Assembly (NCBI GenBank): GCA_946185205.1
Contig: CAMHIP010000008.1
Coordinates: forward strand, 1-36,789
Length of the DNA stretch: 36,789 nucleotides
Source of the DNA: an uncultured Bacteroidales bacterium
GTDB lineage: Bacteria > Bacteroidota > Bacteroidia > Bacteroidales > UBA932
Direction of reading: 5' to 3'
Below the pieces are notes generated by a model. It ran no database searches. It saw only the letters and a program-made list of their open reading frames with translations, and was not told the origin of the DNA. The position numbers were made by a program, and so were the translations under genes. This document shows, in pieces, positions 16,807 to 27,727 of this stretch (its first letter is position 1; each line of letters begins with the position of its first letter).

Positions 16807-17505
16807 TTATGGTTTTGCTTTTGCAAAAACACTGCCAGCGCGGGCAGGTCCGGAAACGCAGGGTCCCGGCTCCGGCCAGGCCTCGGAAAGGCAGGAACTG
16901 TGGTATTCCGGTGCACCGGAGGCGGCTGCAATCTTCGCGATATTGCCCGGGCGCACGCCGCAGCCGGCCATCACGACGATGCGTCCGGCGGCCTGGCGCA
17001 CCAGGGCGCCGATCAGCGCGCGGCCCGCAAAGGCATCCGGCGCGTGACCGGAGGTGAGCAGGCGGTCGCAGCCCAGCGCGATGACATCCTCCAGCGCCGC
17101 CAGGGGGTCGGACGTTTCATCGAAAGCGCGGTGGAAGGTGACGGACAAGGGGGCGGGTTCTCTGGCGGCGGCGACGAGCCGGCGCATCAGCGGCAGATCG
17201 ACCCGGCCTGCCGGCGTCAGCGCCCCGATGACCACGCCGTTCGCGCCCAGCGCCCGGCACAGCCGGATGCTCTCCAGCATCTCCTGCACCTCCGCTTCGT
17301 CATAGACGAAATCCCCGCCCCGCGGGCGTACGAGCACGTTGACGGGCAGGTCCGTAGCCGCGAGGGCGGCGCGCAGCAGCGCCTCCGACGGGGTCACGCC
17401 GCCGATCTCCAGGCGTTCGCACAGCTCGATCCGGCACGCGCCTGTCCGCCCGGCGGCGAGCACGGCCTCCAGGGAGGGGCAGCAGGCTTCGCGGAACCAG
17501 CTCAT
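16807..17505 (-). CDS. cutC: CutC family protein (copper homeostasis protein CutC)
   Basis: A 232-residue TIM-barrel protein of the CutC family. Typical pieces are ELCERLEIGGVTPS, DLPVNVLVRPRGGDF, VTFHRAFDET, GCDRLLTSG and IVVMAGCGVRPGNI. It is implicated in copper tolerance, though its biochemical activity is unclear. The ATG at 17505 gives an ATGA overlap of 4 bp with the stop of the upstream transglutaminase-like gene; an alternative ATG two codons earlier, at 17511, is also possible. The C-terminal tail (about 20 residues after EYHSSC) is poorly conserved and rich in Pro/Gly. Confidence 0.9.
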   Translation of the reverse strand: MSWFREACCPSLEAVLAAGRTGACRIELCERLEIGGVTPSEALLRAALAATDLPVNVLVRPRGGDFVYDEAEVQEMLESIRLCRALGANGVVIGALTPAGRVDLPLMRRLVAAAREPAPLSVTFHRAFDETSDPLAALEDVIALGCDRLLTSGHAPDAFAGRALIGALVRQAAGRIVVMAGCGVRPGNIAKIAAASGAPEYHSSCLSEAWPEPGPCVSGPARAGSVFAKAKP

Positions 17506-19817
17506 CGGCATTGGGATATGGCGCGCCGCAGGTCGGCTGCGAGCGACGTGTTATAGCCCTTGGACAGATAGACGATGCGTCCGAAGCTGTCGCACACCGC
17601 GATCAGCGGGAGCGTGTCGCCCGGAGCGCCCGCCGCAGCGAGCATCGCCCGGATGCGTCCGTCCGGGTCGCTGCCGAAGACGGCCCGGTCCAGGCCGGAA
17701 GGACGGGCTTGTCCGAGCACCACGACCGGACGGCCCCAGGCTGCGAGATCGGGCGCAGCGGCAGTCAGTTCGTGCAGCGCACGGGAGGTCGGCTCGTCCT
17801 TGTCACCCAGCAGGGCCAACAGGAAATAGCCCCGTCCGGTGGCGCTCAGCAGCGATTGCGGCGCCGTCGCCCCCTCGCGCAGGAAAGGTGCCTCGGCATC
17901 CATCGTCCCGATCACGGAAAGCCGCTGCCCAGACTGGCGGAGCACCAGCGGCACGCGGGCCGTCCGGTCGGCTTCGACCGGGAAGAACTCCAGGTGCACC
18001 AGCGCACTGCCGTCCGCCAGGCGGTTGCCGGAGGTCAGCAGATAATAGCCGGCGTCCAGGGTGTAGCGGTCCCGGGCCGGGCCGCCTTCTTCGTATTCCA
18101 TCAGGCGGGTGCGGTCCGCCTCCAGCCGGGAGATCGTGTAGTGGCGGTAGTACTCCGGCACGCGCACAGGGCCGCCGGCGGCATACTGTAGCGCCAGGGT
18201 GCCTTGCGGAGCCACGCTGTCGGCGGCGCCGTCGCCGAAATCGACATCCACCCAGCTGCCGTCCAGCTGATACTGCGTCTTGCCGGTCACCGCATCCAGC
18301 CGCGCCGGGAAGCCGAAGGCCCGGCACAGCGCGACGTAGAAAATGTCGCGTCCGAGGGGATCGGCCTTGCGCGCCCGCCAGACGGCAATCGGCGCCGTGC
18401 GGAGCTGCTGCGGATTGCGTCCTTCAACCACGGTGATGCTGTCCCGGACCCAGCGCGCCACGGCGTCGGCTCCGCCGAAACGGGCGCCCAGCCCGGAAGC
18501 GATCACCTCGCCCCGGAAGGGGCGCAGGGGCTCCAGCTCCACGCGCGGCGAAATCACCCAGGGATCGCTGCTCCCGGCATCGTGGCCGATGGCGTCGTCC
18601 AGGACATCCCGCGTCACGTCGCCCCGGTCTTTCTCCGTCAGGAGGGCCAGCAGGGCGCGTCCGCCGAAATAATGGTCCTGCAGGAAAGCGTCCACGTCGG
18701 GATTGTCGTGGGGATGGGAGGCGCGGATGGCATCCTCCTCCGCCAGGCGCCGCTCGTTGGCGGCCGTCTGCTCGGGCGTGGCGCCGGTCGGGATGGGATG
18801 CTCCGGCGGCGGGACGATGTCCAGGTCCGCGCTGAAGCGCTCGCCGAGGCGGTGGTCCAGCGTCACGGTGACCGAATCGCCGGAGGCCACGGCAAAGCCG
18901 AAGCGGCCATCTTTGCGCGCCCAGACCAGCACGTCGCCCAGGCCCGTGTCCAGGGCCGCGCGGCCGTCAGCTCCCGTCCGGTACGTGGCCACGGGATAGA
19001 ACTCGGCGTAGTTGTAGATATGGAAGGAGACCGAGGCGTCCGCCACCGGCAGCCCGCCGTCCAGCACCGTGACGACGGTGCGGCGGGCGGGGACGTAGCC
19101 CCGGATCACATTGATCTCGGTATAGCAGGGGGTGCGCCGGATGACATCCTCCTCACCCTGATAATCACCATAGACCCTGGTGTGCAGCAGCAGGGCGCGG
19201 GAGACGGGGCCGTTGAACCAGGCATTGTCCAGCGTGGCCGCGGGCTCGCAGGCGCCCATGAAATGCCATTTCCCGTCCACCCAGACCTCCACCCAGGCGT
19301 GGTTGTCGTCGGTGTGCGCCCAGCGCGGCGTATAGACCTGGCGGGCCGGGATCCCCGCTGCGCGCAGGGCGGCCACGGCCAGCACGGACTCTTCGCCGCA
19401 GCGGCCCGTCCCGCGGCGGACCGTGGCCATCGGGCCGCTCGTCCGGGCGTCGGAGGATCGGTAGGTGGCCTGCTCGTGGCACCAGTGGTTGATCTCCAGG
19501 GCCGCTTCGCCCAGGCTCAGCCCCCGTACGCGGCGGCAGAGCGTGTCGGCATAGACGGTGCGGAAGTCATCCAGCGTCTCGTTGTTGACACGCAGCGGCA
19601 GCACGAAATGCCGGAACTCCCGCTCGGGAATGTCCCAGTCCATCCTGCGCCGCACGTCGAGCGTCTTGGCGACGTTCTCCTCCCAATAGCTCCGGGGATA
19701 CTGGAGACTGTCCGGCAGAGGCATCGACGCGTAGAGCCAATCGACATATTCTTCCTGACGGGTGCCGCAGGCCGCGGCAAGCAGCACTGTCAGCAGAAAC
19801 GCAATTTTTTTCATCAT
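17502..19817 (-). CDS. Transglutaminase-like lipoprotein with degenerate second domain
   Basis: A 771-residue exported lipoprotein (FLLTVLLAAAC, lipidated Cys about residue 17). The first transglutaminase-like domain has C140 (RRGTGRCGEES), H173 (DDNHAWVEVW) and an acidic residue at 191 (GACEP), consistent with a papain-like active site. A second copy at about 486-530 (DPLGRDIFYVALCRAFGFPARLDAVTG) keeps the fold motif but has Arg-Asp where the nucleophile would be. The last 130 residues (GYFLLALLGDKDE ... PLIAVCDSFGRIVYLSKGY) resemble a thioredoxin-like fold. Substrate unknown; periplasmic peptide or protein cleavage fits. ATGs at 19817 and 19814 are both possible and follow a -7-like element. 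Confidence 0.82.
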   Translation of the reverse strand: MMKKIAFLLTVLLAAACGTRQEEYVDWLYASMPLPDSLQYPRSYWEENVAKTLDVRRRMDWDIPEREFRHFVLPLRVNNETLDDFRTVYADTLCRRVRGLSLGEAALEINHWCHEQATYRSSDARTSGPMATVRRGTGRCGEESVLAVAALRAAGIPARQVYTPRWAHTDDNHAWVEVWVDGKWHFMGACEPAATLDNAWFNGPVSRALLLHTRVYGDYQGEEDVIRRTPCYTEINVIRGYVPARRTVVTVLDGGLPVADASVSFHIYNYAEFYPVATYRTGADGRAALDTGLGDVLVWARKDGRFGFAVASGDSVTVTLDHRLGERFSADLDIVPPPEHPIPTGATPEQTAANERRLAEEDAIRASHPHDNPDVDAFLQDHYFGGRALLALLTEKDRGDVTRDVLDDAIGHDAGSSDPWVISPRVELEPLRPFRGEVIASGLGARFGGADAVARWVRDSITVVEGRNPQQLRTAPIAVWRARKADPLGRDIFYVALCRAFGFPARLDAVTGKTQYQLDGSWVDVDFGDGAADSVAPQGTLALQYAAGGPVRVPEYYRHYTISRLEADRTRLMEYEEGGPARDRYTLDAGYYLLTSGNRLADGSALVHLEFFPVEADRTARVPLVLRQSGQRLSVIGTMDAEAPFLREGATAPQSLLSATGRGYFLLALLGDKDEPTSRALHELTAAAPDLAAWGRPVVVLGQARPSGLDRAVFGSDPDGRIRAMLAAAGAPGDTLPLIAVCDSFGRIVYLSKGYNTSLAADLRRAISQCR

Positions 19818-19818
19818 G

Positions 19819-19826
19819 CGAAGATA
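19819..19826 (-). promoter_or_regulatory. -7-like element TATCTTCG touching the start codon
   Basis: On the minus strand TATCTTCG, a one-base variant of TAnnTTTG, ends one base before the ATG at 19817. The transcript would begin at about that codon or at the adjacent ATG at 19814, hence leaderless. It is divergent from the plus-strand element at 19850-19857. Confidence 0.4.
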
Positions 19827-19849
19827 ACAAAAAATTCACCGGAAAGCAT

Positions 19850-19857
19850 TACATTTG
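19850..19857 (+). promoter_or_regulatory. -7 element TACATTTG for the GH43-like gene
   Basis: TACATTTG matches TAnnTTTG and ends 22 nt before the ATG at 19880, giving a leader of about 15-18 nt. The -33 position lacks a clear TTTG. Confidence 0.55.
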
Positions 19858-19879
19858 CCTTTGCTTGAATTCCATCGCC

Positions 19880-21559
19880 ATGAAACACGCTTCCCTTCTC
19901 CGCCTGGGCGCCGCACTGTGCGCCGGCACGCTGGCCGGCCTCAGCGCCTCCGCCGCCAACCCCTACCTCCCGCTCTGGGAATACATTCCCGACGGGGAGC
20001 CCTACGTGTTCGAGGACCCCGACCGGCCCGGGCAGTTCCGCGTCTATATCTACGGCTCGCACGACATCGAGATCAGCGCCTATTGCGGCCGCAACCAGGT
20101 GGTCTGGTCCGCGCCGGTCGATGACCTGAGCCGCTGGCGCTATGACGGGGTCATCTTCGAGTCCCGCCTCGACGCGCTCGGCCGCCCCCTCAACGCCGAC
20201 GGCCGGGCGGACATCCTCTATGCCCCCGACGTCACGGAGAAGGTGGGCCCGGACGGCAAGAAGACCTACTACCTGTATCCCAACACCCAGGCGGACGGCC
20301 GCCGCAGCATGATCGCCCGGGCAGACCGGCCCGACGGCCCCTTCACCGTGTGCAACTGGGATCCCAAAGACCCCACCCGCACCGTGGGACCGATGGGCTT
20401 CGACCCCGCGGCCTTTATCGACGACGACGGGCGCGTCTATGGCTACTGGGGCTTCCAGGAGTCCTGGGGCGCGGAGCTGGACCCGGAGACGATGTGTACG
20501 GTGAAGAAAGGCACCCAGCCCGTCAAGGACATGGTGTCCAGCTGCAAGCAGGACGGCGTGTTCCGCTTCTTCGAGGCCTCCTCGATCCGAAAAGTCAAAG
20601 ACAAATACATCTTCGTCTACAGCCGCGTGACCGCCGAAGGCGAATTCGGCCTGCCGGCCGCCAACGGCAACCTGGCCTGGGCCTGGAGCAACCATCCCCT
20701 CGGCCCCTGGACCTACGGAGGCACCCTCATCGACGCCCGCGCCCGCGTCAGGGATGCTGAAGGCAACACCATCGTGACCGCCGCCCCGGGCGGCAACACG
20801 CACGGCGGCCTCTGCGAGATCGGCGGGCAGTGGTACATCTTCTACCACCGCCAGACCGGCCTGGGCGGCTTCGACCGCCAGGCGATGGTGGCGCCGGTGG
20901 AGGTGAAGGTCACGGAAGGCCCGGACGGCAAAGTGGAGATCTCCGAGGCGGAATACACCTCCGAGGGGTTCGAGCTGCGCGGCCTCAACCCGCGGGAGCG
21001 GCACAGCGCCGGCATCGCCTGCTGGTTCACGGGACCCCGCCCGGCCGAGAAGGACGGCCTGGGCAACAAGTATTCCGGCTCCTACGTCCAGCCGTACCGT
21101 CCGGCCTGGGACGGCAGCTCCGATCCCTACGACCTGCGCATCAACCACAACCCGGTCGTGAACAACACCGCCGGTTCCGTCGTCGGCTACAAGTACTTCA
21201 ATTTCAACCTTCTGCGTCCTCAGCTGGCGAAATCCCTGCGCCCGCGCCTGATGGCGGACAGGCTGCTCGTGCGCCTGGTCCCGCAGGGCGTCCGCGGCCG
21301 CATCGTCATCATGGCCGACGCACCTTCCGCCGGGCAGGGAGGCATCCGCCTGGGCGTCATCCGGCTCAGCGGCCGGGAGCCGCAGGAGAGCGTGGAGAAG
21401 CTCGCCCGCCTGCGCAAAGTCAACGGCCTGTGGGACAAGCACGCACTGTTCTTCGTGTTTGAATCCAAGACGCCCGGCCAATCGCTCTGCGAGCTGGAGG
21501 ATTTCGTCTTCGTCTCGAGAAGCCAGCTGGCGAACGCTGTAAAAGAGCAGCCGCTTTAG
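19880..21559 (+). CDS. Glycoside hydrolase family 43-like secreted protein
   Basis: A 559-residue exported protein (signal peptide about 1-25, ending GLSASA). The body is a five-bladed beta-propeller of the GH43 type, the family of arabinofuranosidases, xylosidases and galactosidases. Likely catalytic residues are Asp in YAPDVTEK, Asp in MGFDPAAFIDDDG (transition-state or base) and Glu in FFEASSIRKV. The C-terminal region (about 400-559, with NPVVNNTAGSVVGYKYFNF) looks like a CBM6-type carbohydrate-binding domain. It sits without a SusC/SusD pair, so it may act alone. The open frame extends to a TTG at 19865, but only the ATG at 19880 gives a proper signal peptide. Confidence 0.85.
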   Translation: MKHASLLRLGAALCAGTLAGLSASAANPYLPLWEYIPDGEPYVFEDPDRPGQFRVYIYGSHDIEISAYCGRNQVVWSAPVDDLSRWRYDGVIFESRLDALGRPLNADGRADILYAPDVTEKVGPDGKKTYYLYPNTQADGRRSMIARADRPDGPFTVCNWDPKDPTRTVGPMGFDPAAFIDDDGRVYGYWGFQESWGAELDPETMCTVKKGTQPVKDMVSSCKQDGVFRFFEASSIRKVKDKYIFVYSRVTAEGEFGLPAANGNLAWAWSNHPLGPWTYGGTLIDARARVRDAEGNTIVTAAPGGNTHGGLCEIGGQWYIFYHRQTGLGGFDRQAMVAPVEVKVTEGPDGKVEISEAEYTSEGFELRGLNPRERHSAGIACWFTGPRPAEKDGLGNKYSGSYVQPYRPAWDGSSDPYDLRINHNPVVNNTAGSVVGYKYFNFNLLRPQLAKSLRPRLMADRLLVRLVPQGVRGRIVIMADAPSAGQGGIRLGVIRLSGREPQESVEKLARLRKVNGLWDKHALFFVFESKTPGQSLCELEDFVFVSRSQLANAVKEQPL

Positions 21560-21568
21560 TCTTTCCGC

Positions 21569-22770
21569 GTGCAACCGGTCAAGAAACGATTCATCATCCT
21601 GGATGCCCTGCGCGGCTTCGCGCTGCTGGGCATCTGCCTGGCCAATTACCCGGAGTTCTCCCTCTACTCTTTCCTCTCCGCGGAAGACGCCGCCTCGCTG
21701 CAGACCCCGGGACTGGACCGGGTGCTCCGCTACCTGCTGTATTTCTTCGTTGACGGCAAGTTCTATACGATTTTCTCCGTCCTGTTCGGCATCGGCTTTT
21801 CCATCATCCTAGAGCACGCCCTGTCCGAGGGCGGCAAGGGTCTGAAGGTCTTCTACCGCCGGATGCTGGTGCTGCTGGTCATCGGCCTGATCCATCTCTG
21901 GCTGCTATGGAGCGGGGACATCCTCACGCTCTACGCGGTCCTGGGGATGTTGCTGCCCCTGTGGCACCACTGCTCCGACAAGGCCCTGCTGCGCTGGGCG
22001 GCCGCCTTCCTGCTGCTGCCTGTCGCGGTGGACACCGTCGTGGAACTGGCGCACCTGAGGCCCGCCGGCTGGTTCTACGACAGGCAGTGGGCGCTCTGTG
22101 CGCGCTTCGGGATCACGGAAGAGAACTTCGCCTATTGGCTTCGCGACAGCCACGACTACCGGGGGGTCTTCCAGTTCCTGATGCAGGGCGGCTTCGAACG
22201 GATGACGGAGTTCATCGACGGCAACCGCTATTTCCGGGTGATGGGGCTCTTCCTGCTCGGCTATTGGGCCGGACGGCAGCGCTTCTTTGCCGATCTGGAG
22301 GCGTGGCGCCCCCGGCTGCGGCGCATCGCCCTGCGGGGATTTGCCCTCGGCCTGCCCCTGTCCCTCGCCTACGCCTGGAGCGGGGTGAACGGGCATCCCT
22401 GGGGACTCACCGCCCACTCGGCGCTCTATACCTTCAGCGTATTCCCGATGGGCTTCGCCTATATGGCGGGGCTCTGCCTGCTGTATCAGCGGCACAATAC
22501 GGCCCGCATCTGGCGCGCCTTCGCCGCGCCCGGGCGCATGGCGCTGTCCCATTATCTGTTCCAGACGGTCAGCGGGATGCTGCTCTTCTACGGTATCGGG
22601 CTGGGGCTGGGCGCGCGGCTGAGCCTGTCTTACGCCCTGCTCATCGCCCTGGGGGTCTATCTGCTCGGCATGCTGCTGAGCCGCCTGTGGATCGGGCATT
22701 TCCGTTTCGGGCCCGTGGAGTGGGTCTGGCGGATGCTGACCTACGGCCAGTACCTGCCGATCCGGCGGGA

Positions 22771-22780
<10 letters not shown>
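21569..22780 (+). CDS. DUF418 family multi-pass membrane protein
   Basis: A 403-residue integral membrane protein. It opens with the DUF418/YeiB signature RFIILDALRGFALLGICLANY, then about nine further hydrophobic helices. The C-terminus (SLSYALLIALGVYLLGML then RLWIGHFRFGPVEWVWRM) is the conserved DUF418 block. YeiB-type proteins are related to membrane acyltransferases, but no reaction is shown for DUF418. Start is a GTG 9 bp after the GH43-like stop; no ATG lies nearby, and the position agrees with the N-terminus of the family. Its 3' end overlaps the convergent kinase gene by 10 bp. Confidence 0.9.
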
Positions 22781-24672
<1,892 letters not shown>

Positions 24673-24692
24673 AAAATGGTGGTAGCTTTGTG

Positions 24693-24726
24693 CAAAGATA
24701 ATCCATTTTTCGGGATATACAACAAA
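24693..24726 (-). promoter_or_regulatory. Bacteroidota promoter for the histidine kinase gene
   Basis: On the minus strand TTTG (24726-24723) and TATCTTTG (24700-24693) are separated by 22 nt, a good match to the -33/-7 consensus. The ATG at 24672 is about 20 nt downstream of the -7 element. It also argues against the upstream ATG at 24741. Confidence 0.65.
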
Positions 24727-24775
24727 ATGGCTGTAAATCAAGCAGACCCGAGATCAAATTGCGCGGCAAATTTTA

Positions 24776-24783
24776 TATCTTTG
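24776..24783 (+). promoter_or_regulatory. -7 element TATCTTTG for the lipoprotein gene at 24806
   Basis: TATCTTTG is a full TAnnTTTG match ending 22 nt before the ATG. The leader (TATCCTGAAAAACAGG...) is A-rich. The divergent kinase promoter lies 50 bp away. Confidence 0.6.
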
Positions 24784-24805
24784 TATCCTGAAAAACAGGA
24801 ACCCC

Positions 24806-25525
24806 ATGAAAAAAGCATTCTTTGTCCCCGCGCTGGCCGCTGCCGTCCTGGCGGCCTGCCAGAGCCCGGAGGCCGCCACCTCCCCGGATGTCCGCACCTT
24901 CGGCATGAAGGGCGACGTCAAGACCGTCTCCTACACCCTCGAAGATGTCGAATTGTCCGAAGAGCCCGGCTATGAGCCGGAGTATGACCTGGAGCTCTCC
25001 TTCGATGAGCAGGGCCGCGTGACCCAGGACAGCTACAACAATGTCTATGAGTACGATGCGGAAGGCAATTTCGTGCGGGGTTCCGGTAAGAGGACCGTCA
25101 TGCAGCGCGATGCGCAGGGGCGCGTGATCCTCTACGACAATACGATCCTCCCCGAAGACGGCAATTACGAAGAATCGGACTTCGATCACTTCATCAAAAT
25201 CGAAATCGCGTACGACGCCCAGGGCCGCATGGACCTGCTGGATTTCGAAGGCCCGGAGTCCATCAGCCAGACCAAGTATATCTACAAAGACGACCAGCCC
25301 TACCCTTCCATAGAATACTACAACACCCAGTACGAGACCTTCACGGAAGACGGCACGCTCGAATACGAATACACCGCCTTCGACAAAAAGGGCAACTGGA
25401 CGGAGCGGACGATCCTGTCCACCACCAAGGAATGGGACCTGGAAGATGAAGACAGCGAAGTGGAAACCAGCGAAACCCGCTACCGCGAGCGCCGCATCAT
25501 CACCTACTGGTCGGACAAGAACTAA
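24806..25525 (+). CDS. Lipoprotein with YD/RHS-like repeat strands
   Basis: A 239-residue lipoprotein of unknown function. Lipobox is VLAAC (Cys about residue 18). The body has repeated beta-strand units of the YD-type: FDEQGRVTQ, YEYDAEGNFVRGSG, RDAQGRVILYDN, YDAQGRMDLLD and FDKKGNWTERT. The pattern D-x-x-G-(R/N)-hydrophobic recurs about five times, as in small Bacteroidota cell-surface proteins. It follows the kinase gene divergently and is followed after 2 bp by another lipoprotein gene, so the two are likely an operon. Confidence 0.8.
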   Translation: MKKAFFVPALAAAVLAACQSPEAATSPDVRTFGMKGDVKTVSYTLEDVELSEEPGYEPEYDLELSFDEQGRVTQDSYNNVYEYDAEGNFVRGSGKRTVMQRDAQGRVILYDNTILPEDGNYEESDFDHFIKIEIAYDAQGRMDLLDFEGPESISQTKYIYKDDQPYPSIEYYNTQYETFTEDGTLEYEYTAFDKKGNWTERTILSTTKEWDLEDEDSEVETSETRYRERRIITYWSDKN

Positions 25526-25527
25526 AG

Positions 25528-25911
25528 ATGAAAAGAATCCTATTGCTGCTTGCCCTCATCCTGGTCGCAGGGGTCGTCTCCTCCTGCAGGCAGCAGAAAG
25601 CGCAGGACACGATCATCCGGTATTGCATGGACCGGCCGGACGAATTTCCCGGCTATGAGCCCGTGTCATTCGACGAGATCTCCCAGACGTACAGCAACCC
25701 GGATTATATCCCCAGCGAGCGGGATGCATCCGGGGAAGAAGAAGTGCTCCTGACCCCGCCCCGGGATCCCAGCGAACTGAAGCACGACGGCTGGATGACG
25801 CGCCACCGCTTCAAGGTGCAGAATCCGGACGGCGTCACGGAACTCTGTGAAAAGGTTTTCTGCCTCGACCTCACACTCACCCGGGTCACCCGCGTCTCGG
25901 ACCGGTGGTAG
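25528..25911 (+). CDS. Small hypothetical lipoprotein
   Basis: A 127-residue protein with a lipobox signal (LILVAGVVSSC, Cys about residue 20). The mature part has DRPDEFPGYEPVSFDEI, an acidic stretch and C-terminal RVTRVSDRW. It contains two further Cys (ELCEKVFC). No family is recognised. The ATG is 2 bp after the upstream lipoprotein stop. It is the last gene of the GC-rich core before the compositional change. Confidence 0.75.
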   Translation: MKRILLLLALILVAGVVSSCRQQKAQDTIIRYCMDRPDEFPGYEPVSFDEISQTYSNPDYIPSERDASGEEEVLLTPPRDPSELKHDGWMTRHRFKVQNPDGVTELCEKVFCLDLTLTRVTRVSDRW

Positions 25912-25937
25912 CACAGGTCCGTTTTATCAGGCGGCCG

Positions 25938-25991
25938 CTATTGGGTCTGGACCTTCTTGAAAGCGTAGGTCGTCGTCACGCCGAGAGAGTT
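25938..25991 (-). pseudogene. Surviving C-terminal codons of a lost gene
   Basis: In the minus strand a frame ends NSLGVTTTYAFKKVQTQ-stop. The GVTTTYAFKKV pattern looks like the final beta-strand of Bacteroidota lipocalin-like or similar secreted proteins. The frame upstream is only a shadow of the DUF4116-like gene, whose own stop falls within this stretch. It may be the 3' remnant of a gene whose 5' part was replaced when the DUF4116-like cassette arrived. The reading is suggestive and short. Confidence 0.35.
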
Positions 25992-27727
25992 TTTCTGCCG
26001 GATGGCGAAAGTCCGAGTCTCTCTCTGAGTTCTGCGGCGCGATGCCCGGCGATCGTCCTGTACTTGCCGTAAATGCTGCAGATATGCCCGACCATGTCGC
26101 AGAATTCGCTGAGCCTGTCCGGGGCGAGCCACTTGCCGCGTTCGCGCCCGGAATCGACCTTGTTCACCCAGATACTCATGATCTTAAGCGGTGCCTCCCT
26201 GACAAGGATCAGGCGGATGTCGCCGCTCACCTCGACGGTGACGTTTTCCGAATAGCAGCCTTCGGGTGCCCTTCTCGTGACCGTGACCTGCGGGGAGAGA
26301 TGAGCGTGGATCTCTTCGTACGCCTTGTCCAGATCGACTTCGTCTCCGCCGTCCTCCCAGAGCGCGCTGTCGTGGTAAAGCCCGTTTTGTACATAAACGA
26401 GAGCCTTGACGAATGACAGCATGCAGTTTTTCACAAATCCGCCGTCCGGGCCCAGATACGCTCTTTCATTTTCCGCGCCGAATTTCAACGCGGATTTGCC
26501 GACGATCGCCTCATACCTGTCCAGGTTTTCGTAAAACAATCTCTCCTCCAGACTGAGATCTTTGTATTTGTCGTCTTTCTTCTTGTCGCTTTCTTTGCGA
26601 AGCACGTTGATCGCTTCTTTCAGGACCGGGCTTACGGGGATATCGTGTTCCTCGCAGAGCGCTTCCACGCGGCGGACGACTTCGTCGTGAACGTCATCGG
26701 ACGGAGAATTGCCTTCTTGGTAATAGGCGCCGTTCAGCTCGACGGCAAGCCGGCTGACCCTGTCGTTCAGGTCCGGGTCGTCCTGCAGCGCTTCGGGCGG
26801 TATCGACTCGAATATGTCGAGAAAAGTCTCTTCCGCCTCATCGAAATCCGCGTAGTATTCGCTTGTCGAGTCGTCGAAAAAGCTGTAGTCCTCCGGATCG
26901 GGAAGGTGTTTTACGACACACTCAAGGCCGAAAAGAATATAGTCAAGATCCTCCTGTACGTCCTCCGGCAGATTTTCAAACTGACCGGGATGAGCGTCAA
27001 GGACCGCGCGGATCACTTCGTCGTCGTGTCTTAACCGCTCAGATGCGAAGCCGATCGAATTCTCACATCTACTTACAGCGGCAAGGACCGTCTCCCTATC
27101 GTCCTTAAGCCGCTCTGACGCGTATTCGAGCACGTCGCCTTCGTAGGTCTCTATCGCCGTGAGGACGATCTCTTTGTCGTCCTTCCATTCGTCGGAGGCG
27201 AACTGAAGCGCGTATCCGTCATGCTTCACGGCGGCCAGGACCACGTCGCGGTCGGCCCGCAATTCTTCGGCGGCATATCCGAGCGCGTTCCATGCCGAGC
27301 CGACGGCAGCCGTCACGACGTCCTTGTCCGCACGGAGGCGTTCGCTCACGTCTTTGAGCACGCCGCCGTACGTCGAGAGCGTTTTGATTGCAAACTCCTT
27401 GTTGTCCCGTACTATTTCCGGCGCGTTCTTCAACTCGAACGGTTTTCCGCCGAGATAGGCTTCTGCCATGTCAGCGTCGCTCTGCATTTCCTCCGTGAGA
27501 GAGGAGAATATTTCCCGGTCTTTTCTGACGGCGAGGAGGGCGAGTGCTTTGTCGTTTCTGAACCTTTCGCTTACGTATTTTATCACTCCGGCGTTCTGGT
27601 TCACCGCCTGCTTGATAAATTTGCGGTCGTTCTGCAGCTCTTCCGACGCGTAAGCGATGGCGGAGGGACATTTCCTTACGGCCTTAAGGACCGTGGTCGG
27701 GTCGGATCTTTTTGATTCACAGGTCAT
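25976..27727 (-). CDS. DUF4116-like repeat protein
   Basis: A 583-residue cytoplasmic-looking protein with no signal peptide. Residues about 9-260 contain about ten repeats of roughly 25 residues, such as DRDVVLAAVKHDGYALQFAS and DRETVLAAVSRCENSIGFAS, matching the DUF4116 repeat (function unknown, found in bacteria and protists). Residues 275-450 are acidic and helical. The last 100 residues hold VTRRAPEGCYSENVTVEV and then PDRLSEFCDMVGHICSIYG, a motif shared with the 209-residue neighbour. The ATG at 27727 overlaps that gene's stop by 11 bp; the open frame runs to 27910 but the extra part is antisense composition. Codon usage is less GC-biased than in the core, consistent with transfer. The last residues (SGRKTLSA) may be junction-made. 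Confidence 0.8.
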   Translation of the reverse strand: MTCESKRSDPTTVLKAVRKCPSAIAYASEELQNDRKFIKQAVNQNAGVIKYVSERFRNDKALALLAVRKDREIFSSLTEEMQSDADMAEAYLGGKPFELKNAPEIVRDNKEFAIKTLSTYGGVLKDVSERLRADKDVVTAAVGSAWNALGYAAEELRADRDVVLAAVKHDGYALQFASDEWKDDKEIVLTAIETYEGDVLEYASERLKDDRETVLAAVSRCENSIGFASERLRHDDEVIRAVLDAHPGQFENLPEDVQEDLDYILFGLECVVKHLPDPEDYSFFDDSTSEYYADFDEAEETFLDIFESIPPEALQDDPDLNDRVSRLAVELNGAYYQEGNSPSDDVHDEVVRRVEALCEEHDIPVSPVLKEAINVLRKESDKKKDDKYKDLSLEERLFYENLDRYEAIVGKSALKFGAENERAYLGPDGGFVKNCMLSFVKALVYVQNGLYHDSALWEDGGDEVDLDKAYEEIHAHLSPQVTVTRRAPEGCYSENVTVEVSGDIRLILVREAPLKIMSIWVNKVDSGRERGKWLAPDRLSEFCDMVGHICSIYGKYRTIAGHRAAELRERLGLSPSGRKTLSA

